From Pseudomonas sp. NKUCC02_KPG (GTDB lineage Bacteria > Pseudomonadota > Gammaproteobacteria > Pseudomonadales > Pseudomonadaceae): a DNA stretch of 64,000 nt. The notes beneath the pieces were generated by a model. It was not told the DNA's origin. It made no database searches and saw only the letters and a list, made by a program, of their open reading frames with translations. The stretch lies in contig NZ_JAHKRC010000016.1 in the NCBI RefSeq assembly GCF_019345465.1, positions 62,001-126,000 on the forward strand. Direction: 5' to 3'. The translations under genes were made by a program, and so were the position numbers. Below are positions 8,339 through 17,403 of the stretch, in pieces; positions within the stretch are counted from its first letter, which is position 1; the number at the start of each line of letters is the position of its first letter.

Positions 8339-9334
8339 TCAGTGCAACGCCACTTGCTTGCGCTCACCAATCGGCGACACCCCAAACAACCGGCTATAAC
8401 ATTTCGAAAAATGCGCCGCCGAGACGAAGCCGCAGGCGAGGGCGATGTCGCGCACTTGCGACTCGCTGCGCAGCAACAGGCTTCGCGCTCTGGCCAGGCG
8501 CAGTTCCAGGTAATACTGGCTCGGTGTGCGCTGCAGGTGTTTGTGAAACAGGCGCTCCAACTGACGCACCGACACCTCGTTCAAGCGCGCCAGGTCCTCA
8601 AGGCTGACCGGCTCTTCAAGGTTGGCTTCCATGATGGCTACCACCTGGCTGAGCTTGGGTTGGGAGGTCCCCAGCTTCTGGCGCAGCGGCACCCGTTGCT
8701 GCTCCTGCGCTCCCCGCGCCCGGTCACACAGCAGCAGCTCGGCCGCGTGGGCGGCGATTTCCCGGCCACCCGGCTCTCGAGCGATCAGTTGCAGGGTCAT
8801 GTCCATCGACGCCACGCCGCCCGAGCAGGTGTAGCGGTCGCGATCCAGTTCAAATAGCTGATTGGAAATGATGATCCCCGGGAAATGGTCCTTGAGGGTT
8901 TCGATGTCTTCCCAGTGAATGGTGCAACGATAACCCTTGAGCAAACCGGCCCGTGCCAGCCAGTAGCTTCCGGTGCAAATGCCGCCCAGCGCGACCCCTT
9001 CGTGTGCCAGCTTGCGCAGCCAGTTGAGCACGGGCCGGCTACTGAGGTGGGACACGATGGGGTTTGAACCCACCACCAGCAAAATATCCAGTTTTGGCCC
9101 ATCACCCACCACATGGTCGGGCAGGATGCGCATGCCATTGCTGGCAGTGACCGGATCCAGGGTAGGGGCGATGATCACGGTGCGAAACATTTCACAGCGG
9201 GCGGCCATGTTGGCCATGCGCAGGGTTTCGATGGCTGAGGCAAAACCGATGGTGGTGAAGTTTGGTATCACCAGAAAGCCCACGGTTTTTACCGTGGGCA
9301 TGTTGATCGGTGACGCTGTAACAGGCGTTGCCAT
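8339..9334 (-). CDS. GlxA-family AraC-type transcriptional regulator
   Basis: 331 residues. Residues ~17-190 form a DJ-1/PfpI-like domain (VGFLVIPNFTTIGFASAIE, GGICTGSYWLARAGLL). Residues ~230-325 form the two AraC helix-turn-helix units (LEDLARLNEVSVRQLERLF; VRDIALACGFVSAAHFSKCY...G). In Pseudomonas, relatives such as GbdR, CdhR and SouR sense quaternary amines and methylated glycines and activate their catabolism. It converges on the creatinase-symporter pair and so is the obvious candidate to control creatine use, activated by creatine or sarcosine (inference). The ATG at 9334 is preceded by GAGG. Confidence 0.9.
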   Translation of the reverse strand: MATPVTASPINMPTVKTVGFLVIPNFTTIGFASAIETLRMANMAARCEMFRTVIIAPTLDPVTASNGMRILPDHVVGDGPKLDILLVVGSNPIVSHLSSRPVLNWLRKLAHEGVALGGICTGSYWLARAGLLKGYRCTIHWEDIETLKDHFPGIIISNQLFELDRDRYTCSGGVASMDMTLQLIAREPGGREIAAHAAELLLCDRARGAQEQQRVPLRQKLGTSQPKLSQVVAIMEANLEEPVSLEDLARLNEVSVRQLERLFHKHLQRTPSQYYLELRLARARSLLLRSESQVRDIALACGFVSAAHFSKCYSRLFGVSPIGERKQVALH

Positions 9335-9725
9335 CCTTACGCTCCTCTAGATGACCCCGGACGCGTTTAGCGTCGGGGTTCACGCAGGTTGTTGCATCTC
9401 CAGGCCGGGGCTGGGGATGCAAGGTTCTGTGCTTTGGGTGTAAGGAAGCATTTGTTGTGCCAGCAGCTAACAGCTTGTTATTGCGGAAAAAAATTATCGC
9501 CGTCAGAGGCCCGAGGATGCCCGGCGTGTGTGGCCCCGTCCCGCAGAAGGTGTCGGCGACAGGTACCGCCAGCGCTCGCGCAGCCTTGTTGCCACGGCCA
9601 TGACCCTGGTCAAACGCCCTGACTTTAAAAGCCGGTACAACCCCTTTGTGAGGAGTCAATAACAATACCAGCACGGCCCGTTTCGAGGGGATCACCCCAG
9701 ATCGACGCCTTAAAGGAATAACGCG
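9335..9725. other. Divergent intergenic region with a hairpin
   Basis: 391 bp between the regulator (minus) and the pentaheme cytochrome (plus); it must hold promoters for both. A near-perfect hairpin at 9354-9381 (ACCCCGGACGC / GCGTCGGGGTT) lies just upstream of the regulator start and has no T tail. No gene or known binding site was recognised. Confidence 0.5.
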
Positions 9726-11768
9726 ATGCTTTCTACCTTCCCACGTCTGGCGCTGGTCGGCCTGACGTTGTTTTGCACTGTTCAGGTGCAGGCCGGTGAG
9801 CCGACAACGGCCCCTGTCCCCGAAAAATCCCTGATCGAGCGGGGCCAGTACGTGGCCAGGCTTGGCGACTGCATAGCCTGTCACACCGCCCAGGGAGGGG
9901 CTGTGATGGCAGGCGGGCTGGAACTGAAAACGCCGATGGGCACGATATATTCGAGCAACATCACGCCAGACCCCGAGACCGGCATCGGTCAGTACAGCTT
10001 TGAGCAATTTGACCGGGCCATGCGCGAAGGAGTGACGCCTGCGGGGCAGAACCTGTACCCGGCCATGCCGTATCCGTCCTACGCCAAGATGAGCGAAGAG
10101 GATATGCGCGCGCTTTACGCCTATCTGATGCAGGACGTAACGCCGGTGAAAGTGGCCAATATTGAGGCAGACATGGGCTTTCCGTTCAACCAGCGCTGGG
10201 GCCTGGCGCTATGGAACTGGGCCTTTGTCGACCAACAGCCGTTCGTTGCCGACCCTGGCAAAAGTGTCGAGCTGAACCGGGGTGCTTATCTGGTGCAGGG
10301 CCTGGGGCATTGCGGTTCCTGCCACACGCCTCGGGGCATCGCCTTCCAGGAAAAGGCTCTGGACGATGGGGGCCGCAGTGGCAAGCACTACCTGGCGGGT
10401 GAAACCGTTGAAGAATGGCGCGCCTTGAGCCTGCGCAACCTGTGGACGGTGGAGGACACGGTGCAGTTGCTCAAAACCGGGCAAAACCGGTTTGCCACGG
10501 TCTCGGGCAACATGGCCGACGTCATTCATCACAGTACCCAGCACTTCACCGACGCCGATTTGACCGCCATCGCCAGTTACTTGAAGTCGCTGCCACCGGG
10601 CAAGGATGATTTGCCGATGCCTGCTGTGGCAATCGAACCGGCCAAGGCACCGGACACGCTGTTTACCAGCCGTGGCGGGTTGGGCTACACGCAGTTCTGT
10701 GCCGACTGCCATCGCCCGGATGGAGGGGGTGTCAAAGGCATGTTCCCGCCGTTGAACGGCAACCCGGGGATCGTGGCGGCTAACCCGACCACCCTGTTGC
10801 ACATCACCCTGACCGGCTGGAAAACCCCGCAAACTGCAACGCACCCACGGGTTTACACCATGCCCGGGTTTGCGCGCCTGGGGGATGATGAAATTGCCGA
10901 AATCCTGAGTTTTGTGCGCAGCAGTTGGGGCAATGACGCCCCGGCGATCAAGCCCGCGCAAGTGGCCAGCATGCGCAAGCAGCTCAACCCCCAGGTCACT
11001 GACGAGAGTGCGTTTGTGACGCCGCGACTGGCCAATCTGCTCAGCGCTGCCAATGCCGACCAGGTGGTGCGCGGCATGCGCTTGCACTTGCAAACCAAGG
11101 CATTGCTGGCGGACAACGTTGGCAATGCGCTTAATTGCACCAGTTGCCACCTGAACGCGGGCACCGTGGCTGATGGCTCTCCGTTTGTGGGTGTGTCGGC
11201 GTTCTTCCCCGGCTATGCGCCGCGTGCGGGCAAGGAAGTGACGCTGGAGGAGCGGATCAATGGGTGTTTTCGCCGTTCGATGGATGGCAAGCCGTTGCCG
11301 GTGGCCTCACCTGATATGCAGGCGATGGTGGCGTATTTTGACTGGATGAAAATGAACACCGTCGCGGGCGACAAAGTGGCTGGTCGGGGCGTGGGCAAGG
11401 TTGACCCCACCATCAAGCCCGATCCTGAAAACGGCAAGGTGATTTATGCGCAGCAATGTGCGGTGTGCCACGGTGACAACGGCCAGGGCCTGAAGCATGC
11501 CGACGGCAGCTTTGTGTACCCGCCGTTGTGGGGGGACGAGTCGTTCAATATCGGCGCGGGCATGGCACGCACGTACACGGCGGCAGCGTTCGTCAAACGC
11601 AACATGCCGATCGGCTTCCACGAAAAATTCCCGCTGGGGCAGGGCGGGCTATCGGATCAGGAAGCGGTGGATGTGGCGCAGTACTTCTCCCATCAGCCAC
11701 GGCCTGACTTTGTCGACAAGGCCAAGGATTGGCCTGAAGGCGGCAAGCCGGTGGATGCACGGTATTGA
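9726..11768 (+). CDS. Pentaheme cytochrome c: dehydrogenase-type triheme subunit fused to a TsdA-like diheme domain
   Basis: 680 residues with a Sec signal peptide (cleavage near VQA-GEP, residue ~23). Five CxxCH heme sites: C49-H53, C196-H200, C325-H329, C471-H475 and C578-H582. The first three, with 'GGLELKTPMGTIYSSNITPD', match the triheme cytochrome subunit of membrane sugar/alcohol dehydrogenases. The last two, with 'CTSCHLNAGT...' and 'LEERINGCFRRSMDGKPLP', match the diheme thiosulfate dehydrogenase TsdA family. A typical triheme subunit is ~430 residues and TsdA ~270, so this reads as a fusion. No GMC dehydrogenase is adjacent. A role as a periplasmic electron-transfer protein or oxidase is inferred. 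Confidence 0.85.
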   Translation: MLSTFPRLALVGLTLFCTVQVQAGEPTTAPVPEKSLIERGQYVARLGDCIACHTAQGGAVMAGGLELKTPMGTIYSSNITPDPETGIGQYSFEQFDRAMREGVTPAGQNLYPAMPYPSYAKMSEEDMRALYAYLMQDVTPVKVANIEADMGFPFNQRWGLALWNWAFVDQQPFVADPGKSVELNRGAYLVQGLGHCGSCHTPRGIAFQEKALDDGGRSGKHYLAGETVEEWRALSLRNLWTVEDTVQLLKTGQNRFATVSGNMADVIHHSTQHFTDADLTAIASYLKSLPPGKDDLPMPAVAIEPAKAPDTLFTSRGGLGYTQFCADCHRPDGGGVKGMFPPLNGNPGIVAANPTTLLHITLTGWKTPQTATHPRVYTMPGFARLGDDEIAEILSFVRSSWGNDAPAIKPAQVASMRKQLNPQVTDESAFVTPRLANLLSAANADQVVRGMRLHLQTKALLADNVGNALNCTSCHLNAGTVADGSPFVGVSAFFPGYAPRAGKEVTLEERINGCFRRSMDGKPLPVASPDMQAMVAYFDWMKMNTVAGDKVAGRGVGKVDPTIKPDPENGKVIYAQQCAVCHGDNGQGLKHADGSFVYPPLWGDESFNIGAGMARTYTAAAFVKRNMPIGFHEKFPLGQGGLSDQEAVDVAQYFSHQPRPDFVDKAKDWPEGGKPVDARY

Positions 11769-11781
11769 GGTAAAAGCCCGC

Positions 11782-11804
11782 GCCCTCTCACGGAAGGAGA
11801 GGGC
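11782..11804. terminator. Hairpin between convergent genes
   Basis: GCCCTCTC (11782-11789) pairs with GAGAGGGC (11797-11804). It lies between the ends of the cytochrome and PBP2 genes. The T run after it (CTTTT) is short. Confidence 0.5.
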
Positions 11805-11815
11805 TGGGGTGCTTT

Positions 11816-13711
11816 TCAAACATGGGGTGTCGGGTGCGCCTTGACCTGCGGGCTGGCGTATTGCGGTTTGAGCACGCCCTGGTTGTCCAGCAGCCAGGCG
11901 TCCATCACTTTGCGCACCACAGGGCCCGCTACCCGGCCACCGGCTTCGCCGTTTTCGATCATCACTGAAATCACGATCTGGGGATCTTCGGCTGGTGCAA
12001 AGCCCACAAACAAGGCGTTGTCACGATTGCGCTCGGCGGTTTTGAGGCGGTTGTAACGCTCGCCCTGCTTGATCGCCACCACCTGTGCCGTACCACTTTT
12101 GCCGGCAATCCGGTATTGCACACCCTGGGCTGCTGCCCGGGCGATGCCGCGCGGGTCGTGCATCACCAGTTGCATGGCGTGGTTGACCTGATCCCAATCC
12201 CGGGGATCACGCAGCACCAGATTGGGGATCGGGTGCTCATCCACCGGCGGCGTACCGTCAACGGTTTTGGCCAGGTGCGGACGGTTCCATACACCTTTGT
12301 TGGCAATCAGTGCGGTGGCCTGGGCCAGTTGCAGGGGGGTGACCTGCATGTAGCCCTGGCCGATCCCCAGAATGACGGTTTCACCGGGGAACCAGGCCTG
12401 GCGGCGGGTGCTGCGCTTCCATTCACGGGACGGCATCAGGCCGGACGACTCTTCAAACATGTCCAGGGACACCTTCTGCCCAAGCCCGAACTCCGCCATG
12501 TAGTCATGCATGCGGTCGATGCCCAGTTTGGAGGCCAGGTCATAAAAGTAGGTGTCGTTGGAGCGCATGATTGCCGCGTTCAAGTCCACCCAGCCATCGC
12601 CGCTGTGGTTCCAGTTGCGGTACTTGTGATCAACGTTGGGCAGCTGGAAATAGCCCGGGTCAAATACCCGGGTCGAAGCTGAAATCACGCCGCTGTCCAG
12701 GCCCGCAATCGCCACTTCGGGCTTGATCGTCGAGCCGGGTGCATACAGGCCACGCAAGGCCCGGTTAAACAGCGGCTTGTCGATGGAATCACGCAGGCTC
12801 GAATAGTCCCTGGAGCTGATGCCGGTCACGAACAGGTTGGGGTCGAAGCTGGGTTTGCTGACCATGGCCAGCACTTCGCCTGTTTTCGGGTCCAGGGCAA
12901 TGATCGAGCCACGACGATCGCCCAAGGCTTCTTCGGCAGCTTCCTGCAGCTTGATATCCAGGCTCAGTACGATGTTTTTACCGGCCACGGCATCGGTGTG
13001 GCGCAGTACGCGCATGACCCGGCCCTGGGCGTTGGTTTCGACCTCTTCAAAACCGACCTTGCCGTGCAGTTCATTTTCATAAAAGCGTTCGATGCCGGTC
13101 TTGCCTATGGACTGCGTGCCCCGGTACTGGGTGGCATCCAGTTGTTTGGCTTCTTTTTCGTTGATACGCCCCACATAACCGACCGAATGGGCAAAGTGAT
13201 CGCCCTGGGGGTAATGGCGCACGAACTGTGCCTCGACATCGATACCCGGCAGGCGGAATTGATTCACGGCCAGCAGGGCAATTTGATCTTCCGTCAGCTC
13301 GTACAGCAGGGTAGAGGGATCAAACGGGTGGCGCGCCTGCTTCATGGCCTTGGCAAATACCGCACGGTCTTCGTCAGGCAGGTGCAGGATGCTCATCACC
13401 GAGTCCAGCACTTTGGCGGTATCCCCGGCCCGTTCCCGGGTAATGGTCATATTGAAGCTGGGTTGGTTATCGGCCAGCAGCACGCCATTGCGGTCGTAGA
13501 TAAAACCGCGCTCAGGAGGGATTGGCAGCACGTGTACGCGGTTGTTCTCGGAGACCGTGGAGTTGTAGTCAAACTCGGTGACCTGCAAAAAATACATACG
13601 GCCGATCAGCGCGCAACTGATGGCCAGCACCAGCCCCGCGCACGCGATCAGTCTTTTATTGACCAGGCGTTTTTCGCTTTCGTGATCTTTAAGAGGGATC
13701 GGTTCGGGCAT
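11816..13711 (-). CDS. mrdA: Penicillin-binding protein 2, stand-alone copy
   Basis: 631 residues from the chosen ATG at 13711 (MPEPIPLKDHESEKR). An in-frame upstream extension to 13774 has no ribosome site. One N-terminal membrane anchor lies at ~22-42, followed by the pedestal domain and then the transpeptidase: SxxK is S327-TIK (GLYAPGSTIKPE), with SND in 'MRSNDTYFYDLA' and KSGT in 'IAGKSGTAQVV'. It cross-links side-wall peptidoglycan during elongation. The usual Pseudomonas mrdA sits beside rodA and rlmH. Here no rodA or lytic transglycosylase neighbour is present, so this may be a second PBP2 paralogue. The active site looks intact. Confidence 0.9.
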   Translation of the reverse strand: MPEPIPLKDHESEKRLVNKRLIACAGLVLAISCALIGRMYFLQVTEFDYNSTVSENNRVHVLPIPPERGFIYDRNGVLLADNQPSFNMTITRERAGDTAKVLDSVMSILHLPDEDRAVFAKAMKQARHPFDPSTLLYELTEDQIALLAVNQFRLPGIDVEAQFVRHYPQGDHFAHSVGYVGRINEKEAKQLDATQYRGTQSIGKTGIERFYENELHGKVGFEEVETNAQGRVMRVLRHTDAVAGKNIVLSLDIKLQEAAEEALGDRRGSIIALDPKTGEVLAMVSKPSFDPNLFVTGISSRDYSSLRDSIDKPLFNRALRGLYAPGSTIKPEVAIAGLDSGVISASTRVFDPGYFQLPNVDHKYRNWNHSGDGWVDLNAAIMRSNDTYFYDLASKLGIDRMHDYMAEFGLGQKVSLDMFEESSGLMPSREWKRSTRRQAWFPGETVILGIGQGYMQVTPLQLAQATALIANKGVWNRPHLAKTVDGTPPVDEHPIPNLVLRDPRDWDQVNHAMQLVMHDPRGIARAAAQGVQYRIAGKSGTAQVVAIKQGERYNRLKTAERNRDNALFVGFAPAEDPQIVISVMIENGEAGGRVAGPVVRKVMDAWLLDNQGVLKPQYASPQVKAHPTPHV

Positions 13712-13883
13712 GTGGGGTGTCTCGCGTGAGTCAACAGATAGCAGCAGCCAGCCAGGCTGCGAAATTCGGCGCACACCTTACCAAGAAGCCTGATGTCGAG
13801 TCAGGTTATTGGTTGGCTTGTATATGAAAGCCGACGGACTGTTGTGGCTGTAAACTGCACTTTTTCAAACGGAGCCCCCATTA

Positions 13884-14807
13884 ATGCTGCCCTTGATCAA
13901 CTGGCACCCCCATGCGCCCTTGCAGCGCCTGCACCTTGACTGGCTGGAACAGGCAGGGGTTGAGGTGGCCGTGCTGCGTCTGGACCTGATCGATCCGCTG
14001 ATCAGCGGCAACAAGTGGTTCAAGCTCACCGAGCACTTGCTGGCGGCCCATGCAGCGGGGGCTGAAGGGTTGATCAGCCTGGGGGGCGCCCATTCCAATC
14101 ACTTGCATGCCCTGGCGGCAGCCGGTAAGCGTTTTGGTTTTGTCACCGTGGGGCTGTTGCGCGGTCATCCTCAGCAAACCCCCACCACACTGGACCTTGA
14201 GCTTTATGGCATGCAGTTGCACTGGCTGGGTTTTGCCGGTTATCGGGCCCGCCATGAACCCGGCTTCTGGCAGCCCTGGCAGACCATGTACCCGAAGCTG
14301 CATCAGGTGCCGGAGGGCGGTGGCGGGGTGGCGGGAGCCTCGGGATGCAAGTCGCTGGTCAGCAGGGTACGCAGTCAGCTGGCGGATGTGGGCTGGGATG
14401 ATTACGACGGCTGGTGGTTGGCGGCAGGCACCGGCACGACCCTGGCCGGGCTGGTGCTGGGCGAGGAGGGCGCGCGGTGTGTGTATGGCGCGCTGGCGGT
14501 GCCACTGGATCACGGTGTCGCGCCACAGGTGGAAGCCATTTTGCAGGCGGGCGGGGCAACGGAGCGCAATTTTCAGTTGATAGAGGCCAGTCGCGGTGGC
14601 TTTGCCAGGGTCGATGACGATTTGCTGGGGTTTATTCAGGACAGCGAAGCGGCCTGTGGCTTGCCGCTGGAGCCTTTGTATACAGCCAAGGCGTTGATGG
14701 CCCTGAAACAGGCAGTCAAGGAAGGGGTCTTTGCGCGGGGGATGCGTCTGGTGTTTGTCCACACCGGCGGCTTGCAAGGCCGCCGGGGGTTTGTTCGGCA
14801 GGTTTAA
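13884..14807 (+). CDS. PLP-dependent D-cysteine desulfhydrase / ACC deaminase family protein
   Basis: 307 residues of the fold-type II PLP family. The lysine that would bind PLP is in 'LISGNKWFKL' (~residue 44) and the stretch 'SLGGAHSNHLHALAAAG' forms the phosphate/substrate loop. 'AAGTGTTLAGLVLG' is the second glycine-rich PLP-phosphate loop. Family members open ACC or cleave D-cysteine to pyruvate, ammonia and sulfide. At ~300 residues this belongs to the shorter 'ACC deaminase-like' group, so true ACC deaminase activity is unlikely. GGAGCC lies ~12 bases before the ATG at 13884. It overlaps the convergent cytochrome b561 gene by 4 bp. Confidence 0.85.
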   Translation: MLPLINWHPHAPLQRLHLDWLEQAGVEVAVLRLDLIDPLISGNKWFKLTEHLLAAHAAGAEGLISLGGAHSNHLHALAAAGKRFGFVTVGLLRGHPQQTPTTLDLELYGMQLHWLGFAGYRARHEPGFWQPWQTMYPKLHQVPEGGGGVAGASGCKSLVSRVRSQLADVGWDDYDGWWLAAGTGTTLAGLVLGEEGARCVYGALAVPLDHGVAPQVEAILQAGGATERNFQLIEASRGGFARVDDDLLGFIQDSEAACGLPLEPLYTAKALMALKQAVKEGVFARGMRLVFVHTGGLQGRRGFVRQV

Positions 14808-15352
14808 CCGCGCCCAGGCAGCATGCGCAGCAGGGTGTTGTCCTTGATCAGGTAGTGGTGCGCGAGCCCTGCAACGGCATGCAGGCCGATCAGCCAGTAA
14901 CCGATGGTGCCGCCCAGTTCGTGCCAGCTCTTGATCTGCTTGGCGAAGTCAGGGTCCTTGGCGGTGAGCGGCAGGATGTCGAAGCCGTAGAAAAACACCG
15001 ACTTGTCGTTGTAGCTCAACACCAGGTAGCCCAGTACCGGCATGGCGATCATGAACAGGTACAGCGCCCAGTGCATGAGCGTGGCCAGTGCTGTTTGCCA
15101 GGCAGGCGGGGTTGGGGTGATTTTTGGCGCGACGCCCAGGGTTCGGGCCAGCAACCGTAGCCAGACCAGCGCAAAGACGGTCAAACCGAGCATGAAGTGC
15201 GCGTCTTTCATCAGGTTGCGACCGGCGCTGTCCTTGGGAAAGATCCCGCGAAACTCAATGGCGGCGTAGATCAAGACAAACAACAGCACCATGAGCCAGT
15301 GCAGGGCGATGGACATTCGACTGTAGTGATGGGCGGTGCTTTTCCAGGACAT
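14804..15352 (-). CDS. Cytochrome b561
   Basis: 182 residues with four hydrophobic segments and the histidines expected to bind two b hemes (ALHWLM near 17; DAHFMLG near 51; MHWALYL near 93; LHAVAGLAHHYL near 158-167). This is a small inner-membrane electron carrier of the bacterial b561 (Ni/Fe-hydrogenase b-type) family, known in E. coli to oxidise ubiquinol with superoxide. The gene stands alone and converges with the PLP enzyme. It ends 4 bp inside that gene. Confidence 0.9.
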   Translation of the reverse strand: MSWKSTAHHYSRMSIALHWLMVLLFVLIYAAIEFRGIFPKDSAGRNLMKDAHFMLGLTVFALVWLRLLARTLGVAPKITPTPPAWQTALATLMHWALYLFMIAMPVLGYLVLSYNDKSVFFYGFDILPLTAKDPDFAKQIKSWHELGGTIGYWLIGLHAVAGLAHHYLIKDNTLLRMLPGRG

Positions 15353-15446
15353 GGTGTTTCCTCACAGTTCAGGTCTGAAGCCTCCGTTCTTGTGTGACGG
15401 AGTCCCTCTACTTTAAGCGAGTTGGGCGATTTCGCACTGAGATACG

Positions 15447-16403
15447 TCAGCTTTCTGGGTTACCCGGCACATTTGGCCAAAGGTCGGACACTAAAAACAA
15501 ACGTTCGGCTTCTTCCCAGTCGCCCTCACTGTTCTGCACCAGACGGACCAGCAGTTGGGCCGGAGCCTGGGGGTGCAGTTCGGCAAGCCACACGTCGAGC
15601 TGTTGCGCCGTCCATATCCCTTCGGGGCCATAGAGTGCCGGGGCAAGCCAGGCATGACGGGGCAAGGGCTGCCAGCAACCGGCAGGGCTTTGGCGGATAA
15701 ACGCCGGCCAGTCGCGCTGATGCAGCCAGCTGCCGCGCAGGTGCTGGGGGTTGGCGCCTGCCGGGGCCTGTGCCTTGCCCGGCCACGGATACAGCAGGTA
15801 GCCACCGAGCCACAGGTGCGCGCTGAACGTCTGGATATCAAGGTTGGCAAGGACTTCGCGGCTTTCGGGGCGGCTGGACATGGGGAGCTGATGCTGGCTG
15901 AAATGCTTGAGCTTGCGGTCCAGCCGGTCATTGCTGCCGGGGCCGAGCCATTGGGCAGGGTCCGTGCCGTCTGCGTCCTGAGGCCCTAGGTAGAGCTTGA
16001 TTGCCAGTTCCAGGTGATGCACGCCTTCGCGGTCACGCACCAGCAGGTCCAGTTCCCCCAGGGTATGCCCGCCCAGGCGGATCGGCAGGTTGGCCGCAAT
16101 CAACTCGACGCCCGGCGCGTGCTGCACGGCAAATTGCCACAGGCGCTCGTAGTAACGCCCCAGGCGGCGGGTGGTCGCCAGTGCCAGCCAGTGCTGCAGC
16201 GGTTCGCTGCACCGGTCCAGCTCGCGCAGCCAGTGCTCAAGCTGCTCCGGGGCCTGTACCCAGTCGCTGCCTGCCAATGGGTGACGTTGGGGCCAGGGTG
16301 TGCGGCTCAGCATCGGTGGGGCGAGAATCACCCACGCCAGGTCGCGCACCTCAGGGTGGCGCAATTGGTGGGGCAGGTTGAGCAAGTCGGGAAAGAGTGT
16401 CAT
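15447..16403 (-). CDS. DUF1853 family protein, possibly PD-(D/E)XK nuclease-like
   Basis: 318 residues matching the DUF1853 family that is common in Pseudomonas. Around residues 115-140 it has 'GELDLLVRD' followed 11-12 residues later by 'HLELAIKLYLG', the D...E-x-K spacing of PD-(D/E)XK nuclease folds. The protein is soluble with no signal peptide. It sits in the minus direction, divergent from NAD kinase. Function is not known experimentally as far as I know. The nuclease-like reading is my inference from the motif. Confidence 0.8.
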   Translation of the reverse strand: MTLFPDLLNLPHQLRHPEVRDLAWVILAPPMLSRTPWPQRHPLAGSDWVQAPEQLEHWLRELDRCSEPLQHWLALATTRRLGRYYERLWQFAVQHAPGVELIAANLPIRLGGHTLGELDLLVRDREGVHHLELAIKLYLGPQDADGTDPAQWLGPGSNDRLDRKLKHFSQHQLPMSSRPESREVLANLDIQTFSAHLWLGGYLLYPWPGKAQAPAGANPQHLRGSWLHQRDWPAFIRQSPAGCWQPLPRHAWLAPALYGPEGIWTAQQLDVWLAELHPQAPAQLLVRLVQNSEGDWEEAERLFLVSDLWPNVPGNPES

Positions 16404-16512
16404 TGAGCGAGCATAGCTGTTTGCCAGACCCCGGGGCTGAAAGGGTTTTGTCTATCGTCGTCTTTCGCCCATAATCGTTGTTTTCGCACGCATTGAATCC
16501 CGCAGGAGCCCC

Positions 16513-17403
16513 ATGGAGCAATTTCGCAATATCGGCATCATAGGTCGTCTGGGCAGCTCCCAAGTGCTCGACACGGTTCGCCGACTGAAAAAATTCCTGC
16601 TTGAGCGGCACATGCACGTGATCCTCGAAGACACCATCGCCGAGGTGTTGCCCGGTCATGGCTTGCAAACCTCGTCGCGCAAAATGCTCGGCGAAGTCTG
16701 CGACATGGTGATTGTGGTCGGCGGCGATGGCAGCTTGTTGGGCGCGGCCCGCGCACTGGCCCGCCACAACGTCCCGGTATTGGGCATCAACCGTGGCAGC
16801 CTGGGCTTTTTGACGGACATCCGTCCGGATGAGCTGGAAGTCAAAGTGGCCGAAGTACTCGACGGTCACTACCTGGTTGAGAACCGCTTCCTGCTGCAAG
16901 CCGAAGTTCGCCGTCACGGTGAAGCCATCGGCCAGGGCGACGCCCTGAATGACGTGGTGCTGCACCCTGGCAAATCCACGCGCATGATCGAGTTCGAACT
17001 GCATATCGACGGTCAGTTCGTGTGCAGTCAAAAGGCCGACGGCCTGATCGTGGCGACGCCCACCGGCTCCACGGCCTACGCGATGTCAGCGGGCGGCCCG
17101 ATCATGCACCCCAAGCTCGACGCCATTGTGATCGTGCCCATGTACCCCCATACCCTCAGCAGTCGCCCGATTGTGGTCGATGGCAACAGCGAGCTGAAAA
17201 TCGTCGTGGCCAAGGACATGCAGATCTACCCGCAAGTCTCGTGCGATGGTCAGAACCATTTCACCTGTGCTCCGGGCGACACCATCAACGTCAGCAAAAA
17301 AGCGCAGAAGCTGCGCCTGATTCACCCGTTGGACCACAACTACTATGAAGTGTGTCGGACCAAGCTTGGCTGGGGTAGCCGACTGGGCGGCAGGGCTGAC
17401 TGA
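16513..17403 (+). CDS. nadK: NAD kinase
   Basis: 296 residues, the expected length. The diagnostic GGDGS is at 70-74 ('VVVGGDGSLLGAARAL') and is followed by 'LGINRGSLGFLTDI' and 'ATPTGSTAYAMSAGGPI', all conserved in ATP-NAD kinases. It phosphorylates NAD to NADP in the cytoplasm. AGGAG is 9 bases before the ATG. Its stop overlaps the start of the phosphoesterase gene (TGATG), so the two are translationally linked, and the rhomboid gene overlaps in turn. Confidence 0.96.
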   Translation: MEQFRNIGIIGRLGSSQVLDTVRRLKKFLLERHMHVILEDTIAEVLPGHGLQTSSRKMLGEVCDMVIVVGGDGSLLGAARALARHNVPVLGINRGSLGFLTDIRPDELEVKVAEVLDGHYLVENRFLLQAEVRRHGEAIGQGDALNDVVLHPGKSTRMIEFELHIDGQFVCSQKADGLIVATPTGSTAYAMSAGGPIMHPKLDAIVIVPMYPHTLSSRPIVVDGNSELKIVVAKDMQIYPQVSCDGQNHFTCAPGDTINVSKKAQKLRLIHPLDHNYYEVCRTKLGWGSRLGGRAD

